The notes under the pieces: generated by a model | Seen by the model: only the letters and a program-made list of their open reading frames with translations | What the model was told of the DNA's origin: nothing | The model's database searches: none | Shown here: positions 7,842 to 17,023 of the stretch, piece after piece | Position numbering within the stretch: the first letter of the stretch is position 1 | Layout of the letters: each line of letters starts with the position of its first letter | Source of the DNA: Scybalousia_A sp045221575 | GTDB taxonomy: Bacteria > Bacteroidota > Bacteroidia > Bacteroidales > P3 | Length of the DNA stretch: 64,000 nucleotides | Assembly (NCBI GenBank): GCA_045221575.1 | Contig: JBGUWU010000025.1 | Span: 62,001 to 126,000, forward strand | Reading direction: 5' to 3' | Made by a program: the position numbers and the translations under genes

Positions 7842-8759
7842 ATGAGTGAAACGACATATCATATACCTGTAATGCTCTATGAAGCAATAGAAGGTCTAAA
7901 TATAAATCCCAACGGAGTATATGTGGACTTAACTTTTGGTGGTGGTGGTCATTCAAGAGCGATTCTTGAAAGACTTTCTGCTGAAGGTGAGTTATATGCT
8001 TTTGATAAAGACGAGGATGCAATAAAAAATACTATCAATGACGAGCGTTTTTGTCTTATTCATGATGATTATTCCAATGTTTCTAAAAATCTCCGTTTGT
8101 ATCGTAAAACAAAAGTAGATGGTATTCTTGCAGATTTAGGCATTTCTTCACATCAAATAGATGAAGCTTTAAGAGGTTTTTCTATTAACAAGACGGCACC
8201 ATTGGATTTAAGAATGGACAGAAGGACTTCTTTGACAGCTGCAGATGTTGTTAATACGTATGACAAAGAACAGTTGAAACAACTCTTTAAAGAATATGCA
8301 GAAGTTTCAAATGCTGGCTTTCTTGCTGATAGAATAGTAAGACAGAGATATCAAAAAGCAATAGAAACTACAAGTGATTTGGTGGAGATAATGCAACCTT
8401 TAGCGCTTAAAGGAAGAGAAAACAAATACTTTGCTAAAGTTTTTCAAGCCTTAAGAATTGAAGTCAATGATGAAATAAGGAATTTGGAAAAGATGCTTAC
8501 TCAGTGTGAGAATTTATTAGCAAATGGAGGAAGATTAGTGATTATTTCATATCATTCTTTGGAAGATAGGCTTGTAAAGAACGTGCTTAGAAGTGGCAAT
8601 ATAAAAGGAGAGGTACAGAAAGATTTTTATGGTGCTGTTATTTCACCATATAAAGTAATAACAAAAAAACCTTTGGAAGCTTCAGTAGAAGAACAGGAAA
8701 GAAATACACGTTCAAGAAGTGCTAAAATGAGGATTGGTGAAAGAATAATGAGTGATTAG
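7842..8759 (+). CDS. rsmH: 16S rRNA (cytosine-1402 N4) methyltransferase RsmH
   Basis: SAM-dependent N4 methylation of C1402 in the ribosomal P site. The 305-residue length is normal. HIPVMLYEAIEGL at the N-terminus and VDLTFGGGGHSRAIL form the SAM-binding start. Then come DGILADLGISSHQID, PLDLRMDRR, FQALRIEVNDE and VIISYHSLEDRLVK, all family hallmarks. The C-terminus has the basic RNTRSRSAKMR. It sits in the conserved mraZ-rsmH-ftsL-ftsI order. The partner enzyme for the same nucleotide, RsmI, is encoded about 14 kb downstream. Confidence 0.97.
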   Translation: MSETTYHIPVMLYEAIEGLNINPNGVYVDLTFGGGGHSRAILERLSAEGELYAFDKDEDAIKNTINDERFCLIHDDYSNVSKNLRLYRKTKVDGILADLGISSHQIDEALRGFSINKTAPLDLRMDRRTSLTAADVVNTYDKEQLKQLFKEYAEVSNAGFLADRIVRQRYQKAIETTSDLVEIMQPLALKGRENKYFAKVFQALRIEVNDEIRNLEKMLTQCENLLANGGRLVIISYHSLEDRLVKNVLRSGNIKGEVQKDFYGAVISPYKVITKKPLEASVEEQERNTRSRSAKMRIGERIMSD

Positions 8760-8777
8760 TATTGAAAATTTAGGTCT

Positions 8778-9104
8778 ATGGCAAATATTTTTGATATAAC
8801 AGGAGGAGCAATACAGAAACTAATAGGTAAGCATGGTTTGTTTATCTTTTATATCGTTGTGTTGTTATTACTTTATATTGGCTCAAGGTATAGGGTTGAG
8901 AGAGCGGTAAGAGATATATTCAACCTTTCGTCTGAGGTCGCTGAACAACAGAAAAGGTATTTAAAAATTAAGACATGGTATCAGCAAACGACAAGCATGG
9001 GTAATATAAACACTTGCTTAGAACCTACTGGCGTGGGCATTTCTAAAGAGCCAATAAAAGACATTATTCTAATGGAGAATAAAAATTTAGAAGTTAAAAA
9101 ATAA
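8778..9104 (+). CDS. FtsL-like cell division protein
   Basis: A 108-residue single-pass membrane protein: short cytoplasmic N-terminus, one hydrophobic helix at about residues 20-38 (HGLFIFYIVVLLLLYIG), then a charged segment predicted to be helical (RVERAVRDIFNLSSEVAEQQ). That architecture, and the place between rsmH and ftsI, are those of FtsL, which forms a coiled coil with FtsB/DivIC and recruits FtsW/FtsI. FtsL sequences diverge greatly, so the call rests on topology and synteny. It lies 18 bases after rsmH and 10 before ftsI. Confidence 0.75.
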   Translation: MANIFDITGGAIQKLIGKHGLFIFYIVVLLLLYIGSRYRVERAVRDIFNLSSEVAEQQKRYLKIKTWYQQTTSMGNINTCLEPTGVGISKEPIKDIILMENKNLEVKK

Positions 9105-9114
9105 ACATTAAAGA

Positions 9115-11322
9115 ATGGCAAGGGAAAACAAAAATAGGGCTGTACTTTTGGCTATTATCTTTATAGTATTAATAGTCCCATTTTTCGTTGTCGTTGGTAA
9201 AGTAATATATTTGGAAACAGCTGAGCATGATTTCTGGAACAATAGAGCTAAGGAGTGGAATATATCAGAACATAAAATAAATGCAAAACGTGGAAATATA
9301 TATTCTGAAGATAATGAAACGGGTGAGTTGTTATTGTTGGCTACTTCTATAAAGAAATATGATATTTATCTTGATTTGGGTAAAGGTAAGATAAAAGAAA
9401 AAGGAGGAAAAAATATTATAGATTGGATAGTTTCGCAGGAAAAATATAATGAGGGTATAAAATCCTTATGCGATAGTATGGCAACTGTGTTTGGTGACAA
9501 ATCAGCAAAGGAATACCGTGATTATTTCAATGCTAATAGAAAAAAATGTAATAGATATGTGCTTGTAAAGAAAGATGTAGATGAAGCATTATTAGAACGT
9601 ATTAAGTATTGGAAAATATTAGGTAAAAGCAGAATACGTAAGTATAAATCTTACTCAGATACTGTTTATTCTATCTCTCCTGCCGTTGCAACAGAACAAC
9701 ATTACAACAGAATTTATCCTTATGGAGATTTAGCAAGAAGAACAATAGGTATACAGGTAAAAGGTGAGGTAGGTGGTTGTGATACTTGTTATGATGGTAT
9801 AGATGGTTATTACAGTAAAGTACTTTCTGGTAAGCATGGTTATAGATGGGAAAGACGTATAAATCCTAATCAATGGGTGCCAATAGATAGAGAACAGAAG
9901 ATAAAGGTAGAAGACGGATATGATGTAATAAGTACGATAGATGTTTCACTGCAAGAGTTAGCTCAGATGACTCTATTGGAATGTTTAGATAGCAATAAAG
10001 CGGAAAGTGGAACAGTAATACTTATGGAAACAAAAACAGGGCATATAAAAGCGTTGGCAAACTACACCTTGCAAAAAGATGGCACATACAAAGAGACAGA
10101 GAACATAGGTGTAAGTTCTCGTTTTGAGCCCGGTTCTACATTTAAGATAGTAACAGCAATGATGCTTTTGGATAAAGGTTTAGCAGACACTTCCAATATA
10201 GTTCCAACTGGTTCTAAACATTATCCTAATACAATTAAAGACATAAAAGACGTTGGCAAGGTAAATCATGGTGATGTCTCTTTTACAAGAGCTTTAGAAA
10301 TGTCTTCAAATGTAGGCATAAGTTCTTTGATTTATGACATATATTGTAAAGGTTATTCAAAGCGTTCGCAATTAAGAATGGACCTTATGCAGTATTTTAA
10401 CTACAACAAATTAAACTTAGACATAGCATTAAACGAACCAAAGCCTAAGATAATAAAGACAGTTCAGTTAGATGATTTGCTAAGAATGTCATTTGGATAT
10501 GTTACCGCCATGACACCATTGCAAATGCTTACATTTTACAATGCTATTGCTAACAATGGTGTAATGGTAAAACCTATGTTTGTTTCTGCCATAGCTAAAG
10601 AGGGTAAAATAGTGCAAGAAATACAACCTACTATTCTCAATAAGAGAATATGCAATACTCAAACGTTGAAAAAAATTCAAGATGTGTTGAAACGCGTTGT
10701 TTTGTATGGAACAGGAAGAAGGCTAAAAAACACTTCCTATGGTATTGCTGGAAAGAGTGGTACAGCAGAAATAGGTTATGACAACAAAAGTCAAATATTA
10801 CAACATAGAGCTTCTTTTGTTGGATATTTCCCTGCAGAATCGCCAGAATATTCTTGCATAGTAGTTATATCTAAACCGCAGAAAGCATTGACACATGGAG
10901 GAGATTTGGCAGGACCTGTATTAAAGGAGTTAAGCGATAGAGTAATTGGAACAAGTAAAGTATCATATACTCAAAAAGATAGTCAAAAAAATAAAATAGC
11001 TCCTACTCTACATTATGGTAATGCTGGTGATTATAAAGCTTTATGCAAAAATTTAGGTGTGAATGCTCCTTATACTTCAGCCAAATGGATTAGGTCTTCA
11101 CTAAGAGATAGTATTACCTTATACAGAGAAGAAAAATTAAAGACAAATATAATGCCTAACGTTATAGGTTTAAGCATAAAAGACGCCGTATTTATGTTAG
11201 AGAATATGGGTTTGAGAGTAAAATTCTCTGGCTTTGGTAAAGTTGTCTCTCAAAACATTCCTAAAGGACAACGATTCGCTAAAGGACAAGTTGTGGATTT
11301 GAAATTAGAACTTAAAAATTGA
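9115..11322 (+). CDS. ftsI: Division-specific penicillin-binding protein (FtsI/PBP3) with PASTA domain
   Basis: Class B transpeptidase that cross-links septal peptidoglycan. 735 residues, with an N-terminal membrane anchor at about residues 8-30 and then a dimerisation/pedestal region (AKRGNIYSED, YPYGDLARRTIG). The transpeptidase domain has the nucleophile motif GSTFK at about residue 340, SSN at about 397 and KSGTAEIG at about 547. All three catalytic motifs are intact. A single C-terminal PASTA domain (MPNVIGLSIKDAVFMLENMGL) ends the protein, a common arrangement in Bacteroidetes. Its stop is 47 bases before murE. Confidence 0.95.
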   Translation: MARENKNRAVLLAIIFIVLIVPFFVVVGKVIYLETAEHDFWNNRAKEWNISEHKINAKRGNIYSEDNETGELLLLATSIKKYDIYLDLGKGKIKEKGGKNIIDWIVSQEKYNEGIKSLCDSMATVFGDKSAKEYRDYFNANRKKCNRYVLVKKDVDEALLERIKYWKILGKSRIRKYKSYSDTVYSISPAVATEQHYNRIYPYGDLARRTIGIQVKGEVGGCDTCYDGIDGYYSKVLSGKHGYRWERRINPNQWVPIDREQKIKVEDGYDVISTIDVSLQELAQMTLLECLDSNKAESGTVILMETKTGHIKALANYTLQKDGTYKETENIGVSSRFEPGSTFKIVTAMMLLDKGLADTSNIVPTGSKHYPNTIKDIKDVGKVNHGDVSFTRALEMSSNVGISSLIYDIYCKGYSKRSQLRMDLMQYFNYNKLNLDIALNEPKPKIIKTVQLDDLLRMSFGYVTAMTPLQMLTFYNAIANNGVMVKPMFVSAIAKEGKIVQEIQPTILNKRICNTQTLKKIQDVLKRVVLYGTGRRLKNTSYGIAGKSGTAEIGYDNKSQILQHRASFVGYFPAESPEYSCIVVISKPQKALTHGGDLAGPVLKELSDRVIGTSKVSYTQKDSQKNKIAPTLHYGNAGDYKALCKNLGVNAPYTSAKWIRSSLRDSITLYREEKLKTNIMPNVIGLSIKDAVFMLENMGLRVKFSGFGKVVSQNIPKGQRFAKGQVVDLKLELKN

Positions 11323-11369
11323 TATGTCTTCAAAGAAAATTATCAAATTTTTGTAAGAAAGTAGAAAAG

Positions 11370-12827
11370 ATGAATATAGAGAAGGTATTACATAATGTTA
11401 GAATAGAAAAGATTTTCAACTTTAAAGAGTTGGACATCATGGGAATTGCTTTGGACTCAAGGAAGGTGAAAGAGGGTTTTGTATTTGTTGCTCAAAAAGG
11501 AGAAGAAACAGATGGACATAGATTTATAAACAAAGCTATAGAGAACGGAGCAAAGGTCATTGTTTTTGAAGAAGATTTGACTGAAAAGGATTTTAATGAT
11601 AGTATTATATATATAAAGGTAAAGAGTTCCGCTTATGCATTAGGAACGATAGCAAGTAACTTCTACAACGATCCAACAAAAAAACTACGTCTTGTAGGTA
11701 TAACAGGAACAAATGGGAAAACAACAACAGTAACGTTATTGTTCCGTTTATTACAATCAATGGGAATAAAATGCGGTTTAATATCCACTATAGAAAACAG
11801 AATAAACGATACAGTAATACCAACAGAAAGAACAACACCTGATGTTGTTACTCTTAACTCTTTGTTAGCTCAAATGGTAGAAGAAAAATGTGAATATGCT
11901 TTTATGGAAGTATCTTCTCATGCTGTTGTTCAACAACGTATCGCTGGCTTATGTTTTACCGGTGCCGTGTTTTCAAATATCACCTTAGATCATTTAGACT
12001 ATCACAAAACTTTCAACAACTACATTAAAGCTAAGAAAAAATTTTTTGATGATTTATCTTCTAAATCTTTTGCTCTAAGTAATATTGATGATAAGAACGG
12101 CAAGGTTATGCTTCAGAACACTAAGGCTAAAAAGTATTATTATTCTTTAAGCAATGCTTCTGCCGAATTTAGGGCTAAAGTTTTAGATGATTCTTTTGAA
12201 GGATTAGACATTGAATTGAACGGAAAAGAGATATATTCTCCTTTAATCGGCAAGTTCAATGCCTATAATTTGTTGGCCATTTATTCTGTGGCAATATTGT
12301 TAGGTTTGGATAAAGAAAAAGTGTTGATAAATCTTTCTGCTATGAAATCTGCTCCTGGTCGCTTTGATTGTTATAGACTTTCTTCAAGTGCAGTTGCTAT
12401 TGTAGATTATGCTCATACGCCAGATGCTTTAGAAAATGTTTTAAAAACAATAAATGAAATAAACATAAGAAACAAAGGAAAGATATTCTGTGTTGTTGGT
12501 TGCGGAGGAGATAGGGATAAAAGCAAACGCCCTATCATGGCAAGCATAGGTCAAAAATATGCTAACACACTTGTGATTACTGCAGACAATCCTCGTACTG
12601 AAAAAATTGAGGATATTATTGCAGATATGAAGCAAGGATTAAAAAAAGACAAGCCTGAAAAACAACATTTCTGTATTCCTGACAGAAGAGAAGCTATCAA
12701 GTTTGCTTGTTCTTTGGCTCAAAAAAACGATATCGTGCTTGTAGCAGGTAAAGGACATGAAAACTATCAGGAAATAAACAATAAAAAATATCATTTTGAT
12801 GATAAAGAAGAGGTTTTAAAGTATTAA
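11370..12827 (+). CDS. murE: UDP-MurNAc-tripeptide ligase MurE (meso-DAP type)
   Basis: Adds the third stem amino acid to UDP-MurNAc-L-Ala-D-Glu. The ATG at 11370 (MNIEKVLHN) is preferred to a TTG at 11319 that overlaps the ftsI stop. The product is 485 residues. ATP loop GTNGKTTT at about residue 113, EVSSHAV, ITLDHLDYHKT and the carbamylated-lysine region YIKAKKKFF are visible. The C-terminal DNPRTE (about residue 406) is the motif that selects meso-diaminopimelate rather than lysine. So the precursor chemistry assumes a D-Glu-bearing dipeptide made by MurD, whose gene in this cluster is broken. Confidence 0.95.
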   Translation: MNIEKVLHNVRIEKIFNFKELDIMGIALDSRKVKEGFVFVAQKGEETDGHRFINKAIENGAKVIVFEEDLTEKDFNDSIIYIKVKSSAYALGTIASNFYNDPTKKLRLVGITGTNGKTTTVTLLFRLLQSMGIKCGLISTIENRINDTVIPTERTTPDVVTLNSLLAQMVEEKCEYAFMEVSSHAVVQQRIAGLCFTGAVFSNITLDHLDYHKTFNNYIKAKKKFFDDLSSKSFALSNIDDKNGKVMLQNTKAKKYYYSLSNASAEFRAKVLDDSFEGLDIELNGKEIYSPLIGKFNAYNLLAIYSVAILLGLDKEKVLINLSAMKSAPGRFDCYRLSSSAVAIVDYAHTPDALENVLKTINEINIRNKGKIFCVVGCGGDRDKSKRPIMASIGQKYANTLVITADNPRTEKIEDIIADMKQGLKKDKPEKQHFCIPDRREAIKFACSLAQKNDIVLVAGKGHENYQEINNKKYHFDDKEEVLKY

Positions 12828-12871
12828 ATATTTTGAAAAGATTTATTAATGATTTAAAAAGAAGATAGACG

Positions 12872-14125
12872 ATGTTATATTATTTATTTACTTATTTACA
12901 TAAAGAGTTCGGATTGCCTGGAGCAGGAGTATTTCAATACATCTCGTTTCGTGCAGCAGCAGCAATTATTCTCTCTTTGTTGATTACTATTGTCTTTGGT
13001 GGCAAACTTATATCTTTTTTAAAGAAAAAACAAGTAGGCGAAACCGTTAGAGATTTAGGTCTTACTGGTCAAAAAGAAAAAGAAGGCACCCCAACAATGG
13101 GTGGTTTAATTATTCTTGCCGCTATTTTAATTCCTGTTTTATTATTCGCCAAATTAGATAATATCTACATAATAATAATGTTGATTACTACCGTTTGGCT
13201 TGGTGTATTAGGCTTTCGTGATGATTATATCAAGGTTTTTAAAAAGAATAAAGCTGGAATGCGTCCAAGAACGAAAATTATTGGACAAGTAATGCTTGGA
13301 ATCTTGGTCGGCTGTTTGATGTTTTTCTCTCCAGACATTAAAATTCAAGAAAAACAAGAAGTAGAAGCCTATTCACAGACTCATAACCTACAAGTGTCTT
13401 CCGCTTATGAAAAAGCAAAACAACAATTTACTAAAGAATCCTCTCACAGCACCAAAACAACAATACCTTTCTTCAAAGAACACGAATTTGATTATGCAAA
13501 ATTGATAAAGTTCATTGGAAAAGATTATCAAGACTTCGCTTGGATTATTTTTATTCCTATTGTTATTCTTATAATAACTGCTGTGAGCAATGGAGCTAAT
13601 CTTACTGATGGAATAGATGGCCTTGCTACAGGAACGTCTGCTATTGTTGGTTCTACACTTGCTCTTTTAGCATGGGTAAGTGGTAATATTATTTTTGCGA
13701 ATTATCTCAACATAATGTATATTCCTAATATTGGAGAACTAACAATATTTATTGCTGCTTTTGTAGGAGCAACCGCAGGATTTCTTTGGTATAATACTTA
13801 TCCAGCACAAGTATTTATGGGCGACACAGGTTCTTTAACTATCGGTGGGATTATTGCCGTGTTTGCCATACTTATTAGAAAAGAATGGTTACTTGTATTG
13901 CTTTGCGGAATATTTCTTATAGAAAGCGTGAGTGTTATGTTACAGGTATTCTATTTTAAATACACCAAACGCAAAACAGGAGAAGGAAAACGTATATTTC
14001 TTATGACACCTATACACCATCATTTCCAAAAACGTGGTTGGCATGAGGCTAAAATAGTACAACGTTTCTTTCTTATATCAATAATTCTTGCAGTTACAAC
14101 AATAATAACATTAAAACTAAGATAA
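12872..14125 (+). CDS. mraY: Phospho-MurNAc-pentapeptide transferase MraY
   Basis: Transfers phospho-MurNAc-pentapeptide to undecaprenyl phosphate, forming lipid I at the inner membrane. 417 residues with about ten membrane helices. Visible motifs: EGTPTMGG, GFRDDYIK (the catalytic aspartates), the block NLTDGIDGLATG, MGDTGSL and the histidine motif PIHHHFQKRGW. Between the first two helix groups there is an insertion of about 50 polar residues (roughly 155-205, KQEVEAYSQTHNLQ...), which I recall as common in Bacteroidetes MraY. The next gene begins four bases after the stop, so they are tightly coupled. Confidence 0.96.
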   Translation: MLYYLFTYLHKEFGLPGAGVFQYISFRAAAAIILSLLITIVFGGKLISFLKKKQVGETVRDLGLTGQKEKEGTPTMGGLIILAAILIPVLLFAKLDNIYIIIMLITTVWLGVLGFRDDYIKVFKKNKAGMRPRTKIIGQVMLGILVGCLMFFSPDIKIQEKQEVEAYSQTHNLQVSSAYEKAKQQFTKESSHSTKTTIPFFKEHEFDYAKLIKFIGKDYQDFAWIIFIPIVILIITAVSNGANLTDGIDGLATGTSAIVGSTLALLAWVSGNIIFANYLNIMYIPNIGELTIFIAAFVGATAGFLWYNTYPAQVFMGDTGSLTIGGIIAVFAILIRKEWLLVLLCGIFLIESVSVMLQVFYFKYTKRKTGEGKRIFLMTPIHHHFQKRGWHEAKIVQRFFLISIILAVTTIITLKLR

Positions 14126-14129
14126 ACCT

Positions 14130-14666
14130 ATGTCAGTAGAAGAACTTATATCATCAACAGCCAATCAGACTTCATGGACTGAGAAAGCTTATCAAAATAT
14201 TTACAAGATGCGTTCCAAAGCCTTGATGAATATGTTTGTGCGACAGAGTACAAAACACAAACATCAACATGTTGCAACTATAGGAGGCATTTCATTTTTT
14301 GATGATGCTTTTGCTCTTTCACCAAACGCCACTTGGTTTACTTTTTACCAAAGTAATACTTCTATCATTTGGATACTTGAAAACCTTAACACCTCTCCTA
14401 TTGATTTCACTGAACAACTGGACGTGATAAAAGACAAAGTAAAACAGATTATTCTCATTGATAGTTCTAACTATAACGAAACTATGATAACTCAACTTAA
14501 GAAAATTATTAATGTTGTTGTTGTCAAAGATATGCGTTCTGCTGTTGAGCTTGCTTATCATCTTGCAGCAAAAGATAGTTCTGTTATCTACTCTCCTGCC
14601 AGCGGAACAATAGAACAAGCACAACAAAGAGCTGAAGAATTTACCAAAAACGTATATTCTTTATAA
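14130..14666 (+). CDS. MurD-like protein reduced to a degenerate C-terminal domain
   Basis: A 178-residue protein in the exact slot of murD (mraY-murD-ftsW). From about residue 45 it aligns by eye with the C-terminal domain of MurD: a VATIGGISFFDDAF region for the usual xVxxxxGVxFxNDSKATN, then ATWFTFYQSNTSIIWIL for the TWxAL...PIVWIAGG segment, VKQIILID, SAVELAYHLA, and VIYSPASGTIEQAQQRAEEF for the LSPACASFD...RGxxF ending. The UDP-binding and ATPase (GKTT) domains are absent. Catalytic residues kept in active MurD C-terminal domains are replaced: SKATN reads FALSPN, and the glycine-lysine loop after WI is LENLNTSP. The frame is intact and spaced 4 and 13 bases from its neighbours. It cannot be a D-Glu ligase alone; a structural or regulatory role is inference. 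Confidence 0.7.
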   Translation: MSVEELISSTANQTSWTEKAYQNIYKMRSKALMNMFVRQSTKHKHQHVATIGGISFFDDAFALSPNATWFTFYQSNTSIIWILENLNTSPIDFTEQLDVIKDKVKQIILIDSSNYNETMITQLKKIINVVVVKDMRSAVELAYHLAAKDSSVIYSPASGTIEQAQQRAEEFTKNVYSL

Positions 14667-14679
14667 GAAATTTAGAAAA

Positions 14680-15885
14680 ATGAAAACAATAAATGAAAAG
14701 TACAGATTGAAAGGTGATAAGGTGATTTGGGCGGTGTATATCGTCTTTATAATCATCTCATTGACATGGGTGTTTTCTTCCATGGGCAAAACAGTCTATG
14801 AAAAACAAGGAGGAAACATCACTCTTATGCTTTCAAAACACTTTTTCTTGCTTTTATCAGGATTTGCTTTGTGTTACATATCACATCTTATCAATTATGT
14901 AAATTATTCTCGTATCTCTAAGCCCGCTCTCTACTTTTCATTTATCTTACTTATTATTACTCTTATTTATGGTTTTGTTATCAAAGATTCTAAAGCAGCA
15001 TCGCGATGGATCTCTATTCCTCTGCTTGGACAGTTTCAACCTTCCGAAATTGTTAAATATATCATCATCATTTATACTTCTACTTTCCTCGCCAATAACA
15101 CAAAAACAATCAAAGATAAACAAACATTCATCAATATAGTTATTCCAATCATTCTTATTTGTGGGCTTATCTTCCCTGAAAACTTTTCTACTGCAGCGTT
15201 GATAGGCTTAGTATGCTATATTCTTCTTCTTGTGGGAGGTATCAATCGGAAATATTATTTCACAAGCATTGTAATCCTTTTTGTTGCCCTTAGTTTATTT
15301 ATGCTTGTGTCTTCCAAAGTGGAATTATTCCGTTCTTCCACATGGTCTAATCGTATAGAAGAATTTCGCAATCCTGATAAGATGGAAATAAATCAAAGCA
15401 ATATAGCCCTTATGGCAATTTCCACCGGAGGCATTACAGGAAAATTCATTGGCAACACCGAACATGCACGTTTTCTTTCCGAATCTCACAACGATTTCAT
15501 ATTTGCTATAATTCTTGAAGAAGGAGGTCTATGGATGTGTCTTATAACGGTTATGTTGTATATTATTCTTCTGTTCCGCATGCTTCGTATTTCAAAAAAC
15601 GCAAAAGGAGATTTCGGATCTTTACTCGCTTTGGGAATAGCCCTAGTCTTCACTTTGCAAACCATTATCAATATGATGGTAGCCACAAATCTTATGCCTG
15701 TAACCGGACAAACTCTTCCTTTTATATCTTACGGAGGAACATCGTTTTGGTTTTCTTCTTTCGCTTTAGGAATAGTGCTAAACATATCTCGTAAAGAAAA
15801 TCAAAACAACAAATTAGAAACAAATGAAGAAGAAACAGAAGATAATGATGAAGAATTAGAAAATAATGAACAGAAAACAAAATAA
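14680..15885 (+). CDS. ftsW: Septal peptidoglycan polymerase FtsW (SEDS family)
   Basis: Lipid II polymerase partner of FtsI at the septum. 401 residues, about ten membrane helices. SEDS signatures: WISIPLLGQFQPSEIVKY, GGITGKFIG with FLSESHNDFIFAIILEEGG, and GQTLPFISYGGTSF near the end. The C-terminal 30 residues after the last helix are strongly acidic (EEETEDNDEELENNEQ), a cytoplasmic tail unlike the membrane core. Position before murG and in a division cluster favours FtsW over RodA. murG starts six bases after its stop. Confidence 0.93.
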   Translation: MKTINEKYRLKGDKVIWAVYIVFIIISLTWVFSSMGKTVYEKQGGNITLMLSKHFFLLLSGFALCYISHLINYVNYSRISKPALYFSFILLIITLIYGFVIKDSKAASRWISIPLLGQFQPSEIVKYIIIIYTSTFLANNTKTIKDKQTFINIVIPIILICGLIFPENFSTAALIGLVCYILLLVGGINRKYYFTSIVILFVALSLFMLVSSKVELFRSSTWSNRIEEFRNPDKMEINQSNIALMAISTGGITGKFIGNTEHARFLSESHNDFIFAIILEEGGLWMCLITVMLYIILLFRMLRISKNAKGDFGSLLALGIALVFTLQTIINMMVATNLMPVTGQTLPFISYGGTSFWFSSFALGIVLNISRKENQNNKLETNEEETEDNDEELENNEQKTK

Positions 15886-15891
15886 AATACT

Positions 15892-17004
15892 ATGAAAGTG
15901 ATAATCAGTGGAGGCGGAACAGGAGGTCATATCTTCCCAGCCATAGCAATAGCCAAATATCTGCAAAGCCAATATCCAGAATGCAAAATCTTATTCGTTG
16001 GAGCTTTAGGTAAGATGGAGATGCAAAAAGTACCTGCCGAAGGTTTTGACATTATAGGTCTAAATATTGCTGGTTTTCAACGCAAACATTTACTCAAAAA
16101 TCTTACTCTTCCTTTTAAGATGTATTCTTGTTCAAAAAAAGCACGGAAGATTCTTAAAGACTTCTCGCCTGATGTTGTCATCGGTGTAGGAGGCTATGCT
16201 TCATGGGCAACTCTTTCTCAAGCTCAAAAGTTAGGCATTCCCACTCTTTTGCAAGAACAAAATTCTTTTGCTGGAAAAAGCAACCAAATTCTTTCTAAAC
16301 GCGCTAAAGTCATTTGTACTGCTTACGATAATATGCAACGTTTCTTTCCTGCAGACAAGATAGTAAAAACAGGTAATCCTGTAAGAAAAAATATATCTAC
16401 GCTCAAAGATAATCTTTCTTCTCTTCGTCTTCAAGCCTTAGAGCACTATTCTCTTGATGGCAACAAACGCTCTGTTCTTGTTCTTGGTGGATCTCTCGGT
16501 GCTAAAACCATCAACGACAGTATACAATCCTCTCTCCAATTTTTCCTTGATAATGATATACAACTTTTATGGCAAACAGGTAAGTTCTATTATCAAAATA
16601 TTCTCTCCTCCATTGATGAAACTATACTGCATCACTCAAACATAAGAATAACCGAGTTTATTAAAGATATGCCTCTCGCCTACTCTCTTGCTGATGTTAT
16701 TATTTCGCGAGCTGGAGCTTTAAGTATTAGCGAACTATGCCAAATAGCAAAACCTACCATTCTTGTTCCTTCTCCAAACGTAGCTGAAGACCATCAAAGG
16801 AAGAACGCTATGGCATTAACAGAAAAACATGCTGCCATTATGATTCTTGATAAAGACTTGCAAACTTCTCTTGTACCAACTCTTTCTTCTCTTCTTGATG
16901 ATAAAGAATTACAAAGCACTTTAAGTCAAAACATTTTCAATCTTGCTACTTTTGATAGCGATAGACAAATTGTTGAACAAGCCATTAAAATAATTAATGA
17001 TTAG
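15892..17004 (+). CDS. murG: Lipid II synthase MurG
   Basis: Membrane-associated GT28 glycosyltransferase that adds GlcNAc to lipid I, making lipid II. The 370-residue length is normal. The N-terminal GGGTGGHIFPA is the lipid-binding glycine loop. Also seen: DVVIGVGGYASW, LLQEQNSFAGKSN, VLGGSLGAKTIND, and the UDP-GlcNAc site ISRAGALSISEL followed by PSPNVAEDHQRKNA. The frame ends at 17004 and murC begins immediately afterwards, possibly overlapping. Confidence 0.96.
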   Translation: MKVIISGGGTGGHIFPAIAIAKYLQSQYPECKILFVGALGKMEMQKVPAEGFDIIGLNIAGFQRKHLLKNLTLPFKMYSCSKKARKILKDFSPDVVIGVGGYASWATLSQAQKLGIPTLLQEQNSFAGKSNQILSKRAKVICTAYDNMQRFFPADKIVKTGNPVRKNISTLKDNLSSLRLQALEHYSLDGNKRSVLVLGGSLGAKTINDSIQSSLQFFLDNDIQLLWQTGKFYYQNILSSIDETILHHSNIRITEFIKDMPLAYSLADVIISRAGALSISELCQIAKPTILVPSPNVAEDHQRKNAMALTEKHAAIMILDKDLQTSLVPTLSSLLDDKELQSTLSQNIFNLATFDSDRQIVEQAIKIIND

Positions 17005-17023
17005 TAATGAGGGATTAGAAATT

